A stretch of DNA of 64,000 nucleotides. Source: Chrysaora quinquecirrha (lineage: Eukaryota > Cnidaria > Scyphozoa > Semaeostomeae > Pelagiidae). Where the stretch lies: assembly GCA_014526335.1 (NCBI GenBank), contig JACTAT010000014.1, positions 7,965,659 to 8,029,658 on the forward strand, given 5' to 3'. This document shows, one piece after another, positions 44,284 to 55,268 of this stretch (the first letter of the stretch is position 1; each line of letters begins with the position of its first letter). The notes under the pieces were generated by a model. It had not been told where the DNA came from, searched no databases, and worked only from the letters and a program-made list of their open reading frames with translations. The translations under genes were made by a program, and so were the position numbers.

Positions 44284-47200
44284 CTGAAAGAAAAATGAGC
44301 CACACGTCAAAATCAGAAAAAAATACATCATTCCGTAAGACAGGTTTAAGACGCCATTTACACGAGCCTATTTTGATTGGTCCTGTGTAGAACCGTTCAA
44401 GTTTGGTGCACATATGTTTTGTAGAAATGCACGAGATTGATAGGCTTAGAACAGGACTCGAACCCGTGACCTGTGACTCTGTACGCCACTGCAAACTGAC
44501 CTAATTGGCCACAGGCTCTCTACGAGTCCTAGTCGTCTAAATCACCCATAATGCTCAGCTGTATCCGTAAATTTAAGCAGACTATGGCAGCCAATATTCA
44601 TTTCATATACGGCCTGCCAGGAAATAGAACTGCACTAACAAAAAGGCTCACCATGTCCTCCATCGCTAGAGTGGGCTAATCTGCTGAGTGAAACCTTTCT
44701 AGGAATCGCGGAGAACCAGTGGTCAGATAGCTCAGTTGGTATGGTGTTGGCGTTAAAGGCTAGAAGTCACTGGTTCGAGACATGACCTGGTTTTGCTACA
44801 CTATCTCTAATTATTTACACTACACATAATACTAATTTAATTGTAATTGCAATTGTAATTGTACTTGTAATTGTACATTATTTAATGTTAGTGTTTACAA
44901 TACATATTTTTGCATTATATTTAGCCTAAATAAAAACCTATCTTTGCGACGTTTGGGGGTCACCCCATTCCCTTCTTGGCTACGCCACTTGTGATATTTT
45001 TATTGGTGTAAAACAGCGCACTAAGCTTGCAATACAAAACTTGAATAACATACTGTCTTTTTCGACGCATGAGCCTCCCTTCATCTCGTAGTCGTCAATA
45101 CAATCGCATCTGTAATTACCATCGCCAATTAGAACACACCTTGAATTACGTCCACAGTCATGTCCAGATTGGCAAATATCGCTTGCTGAAAAAGAAATCG
45201 AAGTATGCCTATTTTACCATGCATGTAGGCCGTTTAAGATCATTATACATAGAAAGATTTAAAACACTGAACAACTTGAATCCCTCTTATATGAAGAATA
45301 TCTTTCAAACAAAGCAGATTAATTCGAAATCGAAATCGTAATTCAAATAACCTTCAGCACTGTGGACCAAATCAGATAACATTTGGGCCAAATAATATAC
45401 AATAACACACCCTATACCCTCCTGCCGACTTGTCCTGTTACCCTTTGTTTGCCTGCCATGCTTATTGTTGATTCGTTCAATTGGGTGGCAAAACGCACTA
45501 CTGAACAAAGATACTGACCTCTTCAGCAGTAGAAATTTTTAAACCGCTTCCCAAAATTTTTGCTCGCAATAAAATTTTACTGAACACTGAACAAGTCCCA
45601 ATATGAGTGGCCAAACGTGGAGAATATTTCTCATTGTTAAGACTTGTTCAATGAACATGTTCAGTACGTTTGGTCGGGGCTTTAGAACGCATAGGCCCCA
45701 ACATATTTCTGCCAAAGTACCCAACGATAATTTTGATATGTAAAGTTTTATCTCACCTTGAGCTGACGGTTGGCTGCTCTTAACCGGTTTAAATGCTTTT
45801 AGATTCGGATCATTCAGTGCTTCCACGGCTACGCTTTGAACAATAGATGTTGTCACATTCTGTGCGTTGACATCAACAACAACGTTATAATCAACAACGA
45901 TACTGCCTTTGGTTATGTCAGTAACAAGAACAGCCAAGAGACCAAATATATTTTTGACGAGTGTATCAAACAAGGCTTGTTCCACTTCAGCTTTTTTTGA
46001 GGTATATTCTTTCGATGTTTTGTCCTTGTATTTGTCGTTGTACGGTTGATCAAATTTCGTTCCAGTCACCTTGAAAAGCTTCGATTTCACATCCACGCAT
46101 TGGTTGTTCTTTAGAACTTGAATTGGTTTGGTGCATTTGCAAATCGCTCCTTTGTCAGGCACGTTCCTGCACTTTGAATTCGACGGACAGACTTTACTCT
46201 GGCAAGCATCTTGAAATAATAACAAAAAAGCAATTAAACTACAATAAGATTAAATAAACGTTTCATTGAGGTACATATTGTCAAGCTACGCGACCCACAT
46301 CAACGCTAGCGAATCTAATGCACTACTGTGGCGGTCTTATTAACTTACTGTGATAGATAAGCATTACTGTGGTGGGCTATAATACCTCATGTCACGGTGT
46401 TTTTTGCGTAGTGTGGTGGATACGCACAACTGCTGTGGCTTACTATGCTTGATGTAATGGGATATTACACATTATGTGGTGGTACTTTTACACACTGTGG
46501 TGGAAAAGCACTATAATGGTGGGCTATCATGCTTGATTTTACGGGTTCTCATTATGCTTGTTGTGGTGGTATTTTGCGCAGCATGTTAAAGACGCACTAT
46601 TGTTGTGGTTTATTATGCTTGATGTTATGAGTTATTATGCTTGTCGTGGTGGTTATTTTGCTTACTGTCTTAGATACGCAGTACTGTGATATATCAAACG
46701 CAAGAGCTCTTACCGTGACATGTCGTTCCATTGCCAGCAAAGCCTGTCTTGCAACGGCAAATGTATGAGCCAATGAAATCAACACATTGTGCATTAGCAG
46801 TACAGATAGATGCTGGTGCTGAGCTGCATCCACTGAATGCCACGCATGTTTTACCATTGAAATGCTTCCCGGCACTGCACCATGCCCTAACAACATCGAT
46901 GATGTTAAATTTCGCGATTTCTTGTAACGGTGTATGAATGACACGACTGAGCATGGAGAATTTCATTTGCTTCACTTCATCAAAGAAGCTTCTTGGTGTG
47001 CCAACGCTCTTTAACAGATTGTCGACATCAAGGTTGCTCCAAGAGCCGAATTTCTGCAAATCAGCGACAGTGAGGTCTTGTAGACTAACTTTTCGGCTTT
47101 TAGCAACAGAATCAATGCTCTCGAGTAGCATTGTGGACGATGCTGGCTGAGCATATACGAAGTTTGCTGCTGCTACTGGAGTGAAGTTATCAGCAGTAAC

Positions 47201-50200
47201 ATTCGATCCAGTGAGTTTCACCAGAACCCTGAGGTCCGTGATACGTGCTTTGCCTAAGATTACCATGTGTTGTGGCGTGACGTCAAAAAGAGTTGAGAAA
47301 TCAACACTGCTGATGCCAGATACGTGATGTGCAAGAGTAACCAGCGTCTGCTTAGCAAGAAAACTCGGGTTGACATCATACATCTGTCTTATTTTATCAA
47401 TAGTGGCATTATAGGCTATCAGTGCCAGTCCTTTGGCAATCCCGGTTTTAAGGATGTTTTTAGTGTCAAATATAAACATCTTGATAATATAAGGATATGG
47501 CAAGGTGTATAAAGCATTTAATGTAAGGTTAGCGTTCATTCTTTTGTTGAGAACCGGCAGTAGAGCTCCAAATGTCATATTGCTCAGTTTGTCCATGATT
47601 GTCTTGTTGTTAAGATAAGCAGGGGATGGGATCATGTCAACTTTTGTAGCATAATGCGAAAGAGTCATGCCGGCCAGATCAAAGTATTTGAGTTTATGAA
47701 TAAATGCTTGATAAGAAACGGAAACATTCAGCTTGGAGTCTGCGGATAGCTGGATTAAGACATTAAGCATCGAATAATTTGCAAAGTTTGCCAAAGGCCT
47801 TTGAATAAAGCTCGCCATTTTGCCGATTGATGTGCCGTTCATCAAAGAGTTTCCGGGCGCGCGGATGGGAAAGAATTTCGCCATTGGAAAGTCATTCGAT
47901 ACACCGATACATTTTTGAAGGACGGCTGACATGGTATACAATCCAAGTCGTGCGGGGTTGATTTTACAAGTTGAATAAGAGTTTTGCAGTGGGCTGAGGA
48001 ATGCCGTTGAAAGAACTGAGTACCTATGAAGCACTGTTAAGACGATAGCAGTTCCAATCGCTGTCGCATCTGCCACGGCCGCAGGGCCGTTCAAGTCAAT
48101 CGCTGATCTAGCGTATTTCAGTCGAAGACTTTCAATATGTTTAAACCCTGCTTCTCCCATCAGCTCTCTAAAAAACCTGTAGTTCAACGTTTGTCCAGGC
48201 AGCGTTTCGTAGTATCTAAATTCAGTTTTTTCTAGGGCATCAGGTAGATTTTTGCTGAGTTTTGGATAAACTTCTGTAAGATACCTAAGCTTTTTGAGAC
48301 CAGCATCCGTTGTATTATATAGATAGGCAATCGATGCATTGCCTCCTGGAAAGCCTCTAAGTGCAAGTGTTGTTAGATTGGCTGAATCCAGATGAAGAGC
48401 AGTATAGAAATACGTGAGAACTGAATAGTGGTAGTTCTTGTTAAGCAACGTTGGTATGCTAATTATTGGTTTGTAGGACTTAGCTTGTTCTGCAATGCTT
48501 GTTGTATTCATAAGGTGAATTAGAGCATTGGACGGCTGGGAGGGAAGCATTTTGTTAGTCCTAGTATGGTCAGTTGTTCTGGTGTTGCGCCAATGATGTC
48601 GAACCAGGTCATATTCAAGAGATCATTGAATGAGATCTTCATCAACGCTGCACGGGTGTGGAAAGTTTGCTGCATCTTTATTTGTAAAGACATCGTGTTT
48701 GTTGCTAGGATTGAAAGAAAACCGGAAAAATTCATTAGTCAAAAATAACACTGTATAACGTACTCTAAGGGATCTTGTTCGTTAAAACGAAAGTAAGTTA
48801 TAAACAGGGTATTTATTCTGTTCTCTAGCATTGGTCGTATAGTAGTTAGGACACATCAGAAAATACGTCTTGTTCGGGAAGCACGTGTATTCAAGTTATC
48901 GTATTCTTAACATGAAGTACTTATAATTTATGTGCATAAATTATACTAATTATCACTACATTGCTCCTCTTTTTTTTTTTAGTTCTAAAATAAATCTGAA
49001 ATAAATGTTACGACACGTCCAAGTTTACAGTCCTCTCTGCAGCTCTTTTCTTCAGGATAGGCTGGATGGTATTGGGTTACCATATCGCAAAACTGGAATT
49101 CGTGATCTTTGTGATCTGCGAGGAATATTTACGAATTGCTCATTCATTGGTTCTTTCTGTTTATTCTGATTTTCATCTTCGTCTTCTGACAGGCTCATAT
49201 CTTCTGCATCTTCAGCTGGTCTTACCTTTTTAAAATGAGATACATTTCTTGTAATTACTCTGTGATCATTCTTTGCTACAACTTTCGTTCCAGCTCTTTT
49301 CACAACAACATAAGTTTCTGGATTAAATTTCGGCGTTAGTTTATCTTGCTTCCTTTGCATGCATATAACTGTATCTCCTTTTGTAATATTAGATTCTTTG
49401 GTGTTGTGTTTTTGATCATAGTATTCTTTATTCCGTTCTTTACTCTCTATAATATTTTCTTTAGCTTCTGTATGTTTGTTGATGACTTTCTTTGATGGAA
49501 TCTCAGGTAGTTGTCCTCTTATCTTTCGATTAAACAATAATTCACTCGGCGATATCTTTGTTGTCACATGCGGTGTTGATCGATAATTCAGTAAGAAACG
49601 TTGCAACTCTTGTTTCCAGTTCTTTCCCTCTATCCTTGCTGTTTTAAGTACTTTTCCAATAGGCTTCATTATGCTTTCTGCATTGGAATTTGCTTGAGGC
49701 CATAATGGTGTACTTGTAATCCATTTGATTCCCAATGCTTGCGTATAACGTTTGAAATCTTCTCCGTTGAAAGGAGGGCCATTGTCTGACTTTAACTGTT
49801 CAGGAATTCCATGTGTTGAAAATATGCGATCCAGTTTTGGAATAACAGCTTTTGCTTGTGTTGACTTTACTATTTCTATTTCTGGGAACTTGGAATATGT
49901 ATCAATAACAACTAATAGATATTGTCCAGTTCCTGGTATTGGACCATAGAAATCTATTGCAACACTGTTCCATGGAATATCAGAGGTAGGTGTTGTTTGC
50001 ATTGGTTCTGGTTGATTACCTCTACCAACAGCTTGACACGCAATGCATTTTTCCAAAAGCTCGCGTACAGCTTGGTCCATTCTGGGGTACCAAATCTTTT
50101 CGCGTAACAAACTCTTTGTTTTCTCAATTCCCTGATGTCCAACATGTGCGAGTTTAGTAGCTTTTTCTTGTAACTTTTCAGGAATTACTATTCTACTTCC

Positions 50201-53200
50201 TTTCATGATGATATTGTTACTTTTATTCACTGTTAATTCATCTTTACAAAGTTTGTATGATCTTATTGAGGTATCTTTTTCATCCCAGTGTCCTGTTTTC
50301 AGTGCTGTTTTCACTTTTTGCAAAATGGGATCTTCACTGGTTGCTTTCTGTACCTCTTCTAGTGTCATGGACTTTGGTATTGTTTGGTGTATGATGTAAT
50401 TTACATATTCTTCTGCAATTTGTTCATGTTTCTTGTCATACTGCTTTGAATGTGAGGGATGTCGGCTCAAGTAATCTGCTTCATTCAGTATCCCTTGCTT
50501 GTAAGTAACATGAAAATTAAACGGTTGCAATCGTAGCATCCATCTTTCGATACGCGCAGGTGGTTTTGACCTTGGATTATTGAAAATTGCTTCTAGAGCT
50601 TTATGGTCTGTTACTATTTCAAATTCTTTGCCAATAAGAAATATACGAAAATGTTCAACAGCCCAAACTAGAGCAAGTCCTTCTATGTCCGTCTGTGAGT
50701 ATCTACTTTCTACTGAGCTAAGTGCTCTACTTGCATAGGAAATAATGTGATAATCTCCAACCTTGTTTCCTTTTTGTGCCAGAATTGCACTGATACCATA
50801 AGGAGATCCATCTACAATAACCATAGTCTTCTTATTTGTGTCAAAATATGACATAACAGGTGCTTCGGTGAGCTTCTTTTTCACTTCATTGAATGCTTTC
50901 TGTTCAGTTCTTGTCCACTTGAAAGCTACATTCTTTTAGTAAGTTCACGTAATGGTAATGTGATGTTAGCATAGTTTGCAATATAGTCACTGCATGTATT
51001 TGCCATGCCAAGAAAACTTCTTACTTCTGCAGCAGAAGTGGGTGGTTGAGCATTTACAAGACTTGACACACGGTCAGGATCTGGCTTTGTTCCATGCTCT
51101 GTAAATATTAGTCCATAGAATTTGATTTCAGGCTGTAAAATTTACATTTTTCCCTTTAGCTTTGACATTCAGGTGTGATAGTCTGTTCAGACAATCTTCA
51201 AGGGCTTTGTCATGTTCTTTTCTAGTTTTGCCATGTATAATGATATCATCTGCTATATTCTTTACCCCTTTGATATCACTTAGGTTTCTTTGTAGTATAT
51301 TCTGAAATAACTCAGCAGCACTGGTCGTACCATAATTCAGACGCTTATATTGGTATAAACCATCATGAGTTGAGAATGTTGTGATAAAACGGCTTTCTGG
51401 CTCCAGTTCCACTTGGTGATAAGCTTGCTTCAGGTCAATTTTTGAAAAGAATTTTGACCCATTGACTTCTGATTTGAAATCGCTTAAAGTTGGCATGATG
51501 TGCCTCTCTCTTTGTATTGCGTTGTTTGCTTCTCTCATATCAACGCATATTCAGATACCACCATCCTTTTAGGTATGCAGACAATTGGAGAAACCCAGGG
51601 TGTAGGCTGATCATTGACTTTTTCAATAATGTCTTGCTCTATCAGTTTCTTCAATTCTTTAGAGACAGCTTTCCTCATATGATAAGGAATTCTTCTTTGC
51701 GGCTGTACCACAGGAACAATATTGTCATTGATATGTAATTTGACCATCTGTCCTCTCAGTTTTCCTTCTCCTTGAAAGACAGTTTCATATTTGTTTATCA
51801 GGTTTTGAATGACTGCATCAGAACTTGCAGGAATTTTAGAACTACTTTGCCCATTTTCCTTTGTTTGCATTTCATCTGTTCTGACTTTTGCTTCAGACTC
51901 TGGGTCTTTGTGCTCGGTAGGAATGCTTTTTATTGTATTAACTATTTGTACTAGTCCCAAATCTTGTGCAGTTTTAGCACTTAATAAATTTCCTCCAGGG
52001 CCTTCAACAACATAGAAATGTGTGACTGCATATTTTGTTTTTGATTCCAGCATTGCTTGAAAACATCCTTTTAGCTTAATTGGTGTTGCTGCTCCATAAG
52101 CATAAATTTTGGTGTTAGTAGGCTCTAACTTTACATGATTCTGTAACTTGCCATATGTATCTGAGCTTACTAGATCCACAGAGGCTCCAGTATCAATGAG
52201 AAACTTGACTTCCAAACTTTCATTGATTTTCAGTGTAGTAGTTGGATCTTGTTTTCCTGGATTGCCAACAGCATAAACATAATCTTCTTCTGAGGAACTT
52301 ATGTCACTTTCTTGTTGTAATAGGCCTATGGCTCGTGCATTGTGTTTTGTAGTAGGAGTTGATTTCTTGTTTGCTGGCTTAGGCCTTGTGGTTGATTGAC
52401 CAGGCTTTGTTTTTGAACGGCAAACCTTTGCAAAATGGCCAGTTTTTCCACATTTTGAGCAAACGGCATTAGTTGCTGGGCACGGTGTGGCTTTGTGTGG
52501 AAACGAAAAACCACATCTGTAACAGAATTTCTCTGGTTGACGAATTTCTCTGACGTGCAAGTCTTCGAATTGTTTTTCAATACCGGACGCTTGAGCTGAG
52601 CTTGTTTCAAACTTTCTTCCATCTACGATCATATCTTTTAAAGAATATTCTTCATCACGTAGGGCCTTTCTTCGGATTCTTGCTGATGTTCCGTTGCAAA
52701 CAATTTGCATTTTGATTTCGAAATCGACATCATGAAATCGACAATGTGCAGAAAGTGTCCGAAGGCGAGTGTGAAATTCATCGATAGTTTCGTTTGGTTT
52801 CTGTTGTGCTTGACGGAAGGTATAAATTTCGAAAATTCTGTTTTACTCGGCTCAAAGTGTTTTGTAAGTGCATCGACGGCTTTTTGATAATCTTTACTAT
52901 CTCCTGTATCGGAGAGAGTTTTGAATATATTGTAAACTTCAGGTCCAGCTTGGTACAATAACAGCGCTCGTTTTCTTTCGTCCGACTTGATGTCCGCTGC
53001 CAATAAGTATGTTTCGAATCTTTCTAACCAATTTGTCCACCGTAAACCTGCATTTGTAACATCAGATTTTGGCTCAAAGATAGGCATAGGTATAATACTA
53101 CTGGAAGAAGCCATATTTCGAATGAATGCATTGATTTAACTTCGTTTATCCTCGTCGCCAATTATAGTAGTTAGGACACATCAGAAAATACGTCTTGTTC

Positions 53201-55268
53201 GGGAAGCACGTGTATTCAAGTTATCGTATTCTTAACATGAAGTACTTATAATTTATGTGCATAAATTATACTAATTATCACTACAGGTCGATATACATTG
53301 ATATTGTTTTTTATTTTCAAATAAACGCCTTTCGCTTTTAACTCTCACCTCGAGTAAACTCTCCCTTAGAATCTTAAATAGTTATTAAATGCCCTTAATG
53401 CCCAAGTTCTTAACTGGAGAAAATACGGTATAGAGAGCAGAATAGAAGATAGAAAACAAAAATGTAATAACTTACCAGGTACATTGATGTACCTTATAAG
53501 CTGTATGATGTTACCGCTTTCAAATCGCGACAATGGAATATTTAGAATCTGGCTAAAGCCTGAAAGACTGACTTGTTTCACTCCAATAAAATGAGGAATC
53601 TGCATTCCCATAACCATAACAAGTCTCAGGACCTCAGGATCACTCCAATTTCCATATGACTGTACAGCTTGAAGCGTCAGTTTTCCCAGCTCAGTTCCTG
53701 TCGAGTTTGCAACCATATGCAGCGTGTCCAGCAAGCGTGCAAGGCTAACTGGAAGAATATTAAGGAGAGGAGAGACTTCGGTTGGCTTATAGTCATTTAT
53801 AGGTTTTTGTATATTAGCATATTTCAGCAGGACACTACCGTCGGTGATCGATATCTTTTCAGTCGTATCATCTCCTTGCTGTTAACGTTAAAAAGCTTCG
53901 CGAATTCTTGCTCATTTACTCCCGCAATGTAATTAGCAAGGGTTACCAGCGTAAACCGCTGTAACACAGCGTTCTTTATTCCATACAGCTTTGCAATTTT
54001 ACCTATAGTCCACGTGGAAGCAACTGAGAAAAGTCCTTTCGAAACAGCGGCTTTAACTAACGTTTCGTTATATGGTGATAGAGCGGTTAGGATGTCTGGG
54101 AGCTGCGCTGACGCCAAAGCGTTGACGGAAACCCCCTTTTGTGTTGCAAGTTCTTTCATGGTGAGGTTCATATAGTGATTGGCCAAGTTCAACATCGCGT
54201 AATATACCTTGTCCGTCATGTTCATGATTCTAGGCCCAACTTCGCGGATTTTGATTGAGCTGAGCTCAACAAGGTTAATATTAGCTTTGTTTGCAGCTTC
54301 TATCAGAGGCCCCATGACGCTTTTTTGTCGTCGCATGAATTCCTCTGACATAAACTTCGTGATCTGTGTTATGTTATATTGGTTAAGTTCGTTGAAAGGC
54401 TTCTTCAAAAATTGGCTCGCTTCACCAAAATTGATACGAGAAGTTGGGAGATTAGATGGCATTATAATTGCTATAGGGAATTCTTTGGTAAAATTCATGC
54501 ATCTGCGTATAAGAGTATCGAAAGTCAAGGAGCCGATCATTGAAGGATTGATTCTACATTGCGAAAATGAAGTGTTGAGGGGTTTGGTGAAAATTTCCTG
54601 GAGACGACCAACTCGCCTTTTAACAGTCCCTGATAACAGCATAGTGAAGTTTGCTAAAGCAGATGAAGAAGCAGTCTGATCAAGTTCAATGGAAGAAAAG
54701 AGAATTATTGATCGAAGGCGCTCTATTTCTTTGTACGTTGCATGGCCAATAAACTGTCTTTCGTCGCTGGGAGATAGCTTCATCTTGAAATTGTTCAAGT
54801 AAGGGGACGATTCGGACTTTCTCAAAATCATTGGTGCAGCCTTTTTCAACATTTGATACACGCCAGTCAGATACATCCTTTGCATTAGAGTGGGAGTCGT
54901 GACATTAAGAAATGAGCCGATTGATATTTTCATTGAATTAAACGTCGAGAGAACTGCATGCGTGGCAGTTGTTTGATCCAGCATCAAAGCATTAACGAGA
55001 AAGCTCATAACTGAATAGTTATAATTCTTACCGGCCAGTGACTGGTAATTTGTAATGATTGGGTAGTTAGCTCGTAGTTCTGCTAGAGTCGTAAAGTTTA
55101 ACAAACGGATGAGTGACGCGCTGAAGTTTGCAGGGAAATAAGCTTCACTCATTGACAGGACGTATTCAGGTGTGTGACCAATGATCTCGAAAATGGTTTT
55201 GTTGAGCAAAGCCTCTAGAGATGTGTTTTCTGCTTTTGCGATGACAGGAAAGGTCTTAGCCAATTTCA
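44090..55268 (-). CDS. Receptor gene B: two large modules, EGF, EGF-SEA, EGF, TM, tail
   Basis: I join six minus exons: 53476-55268 (module 1), 46714-48704 (module 2 plus EGF), 45757-46209 (EGF plus SEA), 45054-45185 (EGF), 44090-44283 (TM and tail). A signal exon upstream of 55268 is not found, so five are actually placed. Module 1 ends by a GT donor exactly where module 2 would begin its EGF, in the phase needed by the module 2 acceptor, and has no EGF or TM of its own. I therefore infer one gene, with the gypsy element in that intron. The product is a type I glycoprotein of roughly 1,500 residues. SEA domains usually self-cleave and hold mucin-like chains together. Each module has one frame break. 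If the join is wrong, module 1 is a separate truncated paralogue. Confidence 0.65.
44440..44525 (-). repeat. tRNA-like SINE head
   Basis: Minus strand: TGGCCAATTAGGTCAGTTTG and GGGTTCGAGTCCTG, spaced as A and B boxes. It lies in a gene B intron; a partial counterpart is in the D intron near 63150. Confidence 0.5.
44715..44792 (+). repeat. tRNA-like SINE head
   Basis: GATAGCTCAGTTGGTATGG (A box) and CACTGGTTCGAGACATGACC (B box). Followed by TAATTG-rich low-complexity sequence to about 44880. Confidence 0.5.
45054..45185 (-). CDS. Gene B EGF exon
   Basis: 132-nt exon: ASDICQSGHDCGRNSRC, VLIGDGNYRCDC, DDYEMKGGSC. Six cysteines in EGF spacing. Phase 1 at both ends, as usual for shuffled EGF modules. 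Confidence 0.88.
45186..45756 (-). other. Gene B intron
   Basis: No exon or clear repeat inside, apart from a CAATTGGGTGG-type patch. Confidence 0.5.
45757..46209 (-). CDS. Gene B EGF-SEA exon
   Basis: 151 codons. It begins with an EGF-like domain (CQSKVCPSNSKCRNVPDKGA, then ICKC...C), followed by a SEA domain: LFKVTGTKFDQPYNDKYKD, then ALFDTLVKNIFG, and the strand IVVDYNVVVDVN. I do not see a clear GSVVV cleavage site; GSIVVDY occupies that place and may serve. The donor GTGAGA after 45757 is identical in gene D. Confidence 0.85.
46300..46690 (+). repeat. Degenerate minisatellite, about 115-bp period
   Basis: Recurring blocks TTATTATGCTTGATGTTATG, GTGGTGGTATTTTGC and GACGCACTATTGTTGTGG, three to four copies, fill the intron between the EGF and EGF-SEA exons of gene B. 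Confidence 0.75.
46714..48704 (-). CDS. Gene B module 2 plus EGF exon
   Basis: Acceptor CCTAG before 48704; donor GTAAGA after 46714. Starts TTNTMSLQIKMQQTF, ends in an EGF (CTANAQCVDFIGSYICRCKT). Landmarks shared with A and C: TWFDIIGATPEQ, IHLMNTTSIAE, NKNYHYSVLTY, LTEVYPKLSK, CKINPARL...CIGVSNDF, TLVTLAHHVSGISSVDFSTL. A one-base frame change near 48545-48550, at AAAA, breaks the exon. At least ten N-x-S/T sites. Confidence 0.82.
48838..48960 (-). repeat. 3' LTR of the gypsy element
   Basis: Preceded on the minus strand by a purine tract (48961-48980, A-run then GAGGAGCAA), the likely polypurine primer. Confidence 0.9.
49052..50884 (-). CDS. Gypsy RNase H and integrase
   Basis: RNase H (VIVDGSPYGISAILAQKG, ESRYSQTDIEGLALVWAVEH, VTDHKALEAIF), zinc-binding integrase N-domain (HVGHQGIEKTK and CIACQ), and the DDE core: D in AIDFYGP, D in KSDNGPPF, E in NSNAESIMKP. 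A further break upstream of 50884 (near 50935, at AAAA) separates it from RT. Confidence 0.88.
   Translation of the reverse strand: MKKKLTEAPVMSYFDTNKKTMVIVDGSPYGISAILAQKGNKVGDYHIISYASRALSSVESRYSQTDIEGLALVWAVEHFRIFLIGKEFEIVTDHKALEAIFNNPRSKPPARIERWMLRLQPFNFHVTYKQGILNEADYLSRHPSHSKQYDKKHEQIAEEYVNYIIHQTIPKSMTLEEVQKATSEDPILQKVKTALKTGHWDEKDTSIRSYKLCKDELTVNKSNNIIMKGSRIVIPEKLQEKATKLAHVGHQGIEKTKSLLREKIWYPRMDQAVRELLEKCIACQAVGRGNQPEPMQTTPTSDIPWNSVAIDFYGPIPGTGQYLLVVIDTYSKFPEIEIVKSTQAKAVIPKLDRIFSTHGIPEQLKSDNGPPFNGEDFKRYTQALGIKWITSTPLWPQANSNAESIMKPIGKVLKTARIEGKNWKQELQRFLLNYRSTPHVTTKISPSELLFNRKIRGQLPEIPSKKVINKHTEAKENIIESKERNKEYYDQKHNTKESNITKGDTVICMQRKQDKLTPKFNPETYVVVKRAGTKVVAKNDHRVITRNVSHFKKVRPAEDAEDMSLSEDEDENQNKQKEPMNEQFVNIPRRSQRSRIPVLRYGNPIPSSLS
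51128..51538 (-). CDS. Gypsy reverse transcriptase core
   Basis: Contains FSKIDLKQAYHQVELEPES, YKRLNYGTTSAAELFQ and the catalytic ADD in KNIADDIIIHGK. The frame changes again near 51145, at AAAAA in GGGAAAAATG (coding strand). Confidence 0.85.
   Translation of the reverse strand: MREANNAIQRERHIMPTLSDFKSEVNGSKFFSKIDLKQAYHQVELEPESRFITTFSTHDGLYQYKRLNYGTTSAAELFQNILQRNLSDIKGVKNIADDIIIHGKTRKEHDKALEDCLNRLSHLNVKAKGKNVNFTA
51535..52710 (-). CDS. Gypsy nucleocapsid, protease, RT start
   Basis: Zinc knuckles (CYRCGFSFPH...C and CSKCGKTGHFAKVC, a CX2CX4HX4C), aspartic protease with the active site FLIDTGASVDLVS, then the RT opening TPWVSPIVCIP. The frame breaks near 51565-51570 at AAAA, with a TGA close by. 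Confidence 0.85.
   Translation of the reverse strand: MQIVCNGTSARIRRKALRDEEYSLKDMIVDGRKFETSSAQASGIEKQFEDLHVREIRQPEKFCYRCGFSFPHKATPCPATNAVCSKCGKTGHFAKVCRSKTKPGQSTTRPKPANKKSTPTTKHNARAIGLLQQESDISSSEEDYVYAVGNPGKQDPTTTLKINESLEVKFLIDTGASVDLVSSDTYGKLQNHVKLEPTNTKIYAYGAATPIKLKGCFQAMLESKTKYAVTHFYVVEGPGGNLLSAKTAQDLGLVQIVNTIKSIPTEHKDPESEAKVRTDEMQTKENGQSSSKIPASSDAVIQNLINKYETVFQGEGKLRGQMVKLHINDNIVPVVQPQRRIPYHMRKAVSKELKKLIEQDIIEKVNDQPTPWVSPIVCIPKRMVVSEYALI
52638..53114 (-). CDS. Gypsy gag, N-terminal part
   Basis: ATG at 53114. Reads MASSSSIIPMPIFEPK and a capsid-like region (LRWTNWLERFETYLLA, RALLLYQAGPEVYNIF) up to a frame change near 52831-52835 at AAAA. The remaining residues of this frame are spurious. 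Confidence 0.75.
   Translation of the reverse strand: MASSSSIIPMPIFEPKSDVTNAGLRWTNWLERFETYLLAADIKSDERKRALLLYQAGPEVYNIFKTLSDTGDSKDYQKAVDALTKHFEPSKTEFSKFIPSVKHNRNQTKLSMNFTLAFGHFLHIVDFMMSISKSKCKLFATEHQQESEERPYVMKNIL
53163..53285 (-). repeat. 5' LTR of the gypsy element
   Basis: 123 bp, identical to the other LTR. The inside-adjacent minus sequence TTGGCGACGAGGATAAACG (about 53144-53162) is the likely primer binding site. Confidence 0.9.
53476..55268 (-). CDS. Gene B module 1 exon
   Basis: Acceptor TTTTAG before 55268, donor GTAAGT after 53476. Starts LAKTFPVIAKAENTSLEALL, then IFEIIGHTPEYV, SLIRLLNFTTLAEL, GKNYNYSVMSF, CRINPSMI...CMNFTKEF, TLVTLANYIAGVNEQEFAKL. It ends QLIRYINVP, just before where A and B modules enter EGF. 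One frame change near 53845-53860 (AAAAGATATCGATCA on the coding strand). Confidence 0.8.

Larger units (their letters stand above)
48838..53285 (-). mobile_element. Ty3/gypsy LTR retrotransposon with identical LTRs
   Basis: 4,448 bp. Both 123-bp LTRs (53163-53285 as 5', 48838-48960 as 3') are identical by eye, start TGTAGTGATA on the coding strand, and are flanked by the 5-bp duplication GGTCG (48833-48837 and 53286-53290). Inside are gag, protease, RT, RNase H and integrase in Ty3/gypsy order. Identical LTRs mean a recent insertion. The coding region nevertheless has at least four one-base frame breaks and one TGA (see ORF entries), mostly at A/T homopolymers. It lies in the presumed intron between modules 1 and 2 of gene B, same strand. 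It resembles the group often annotated as K02A2.6-like in invertebrates. Confidence 0.93.
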
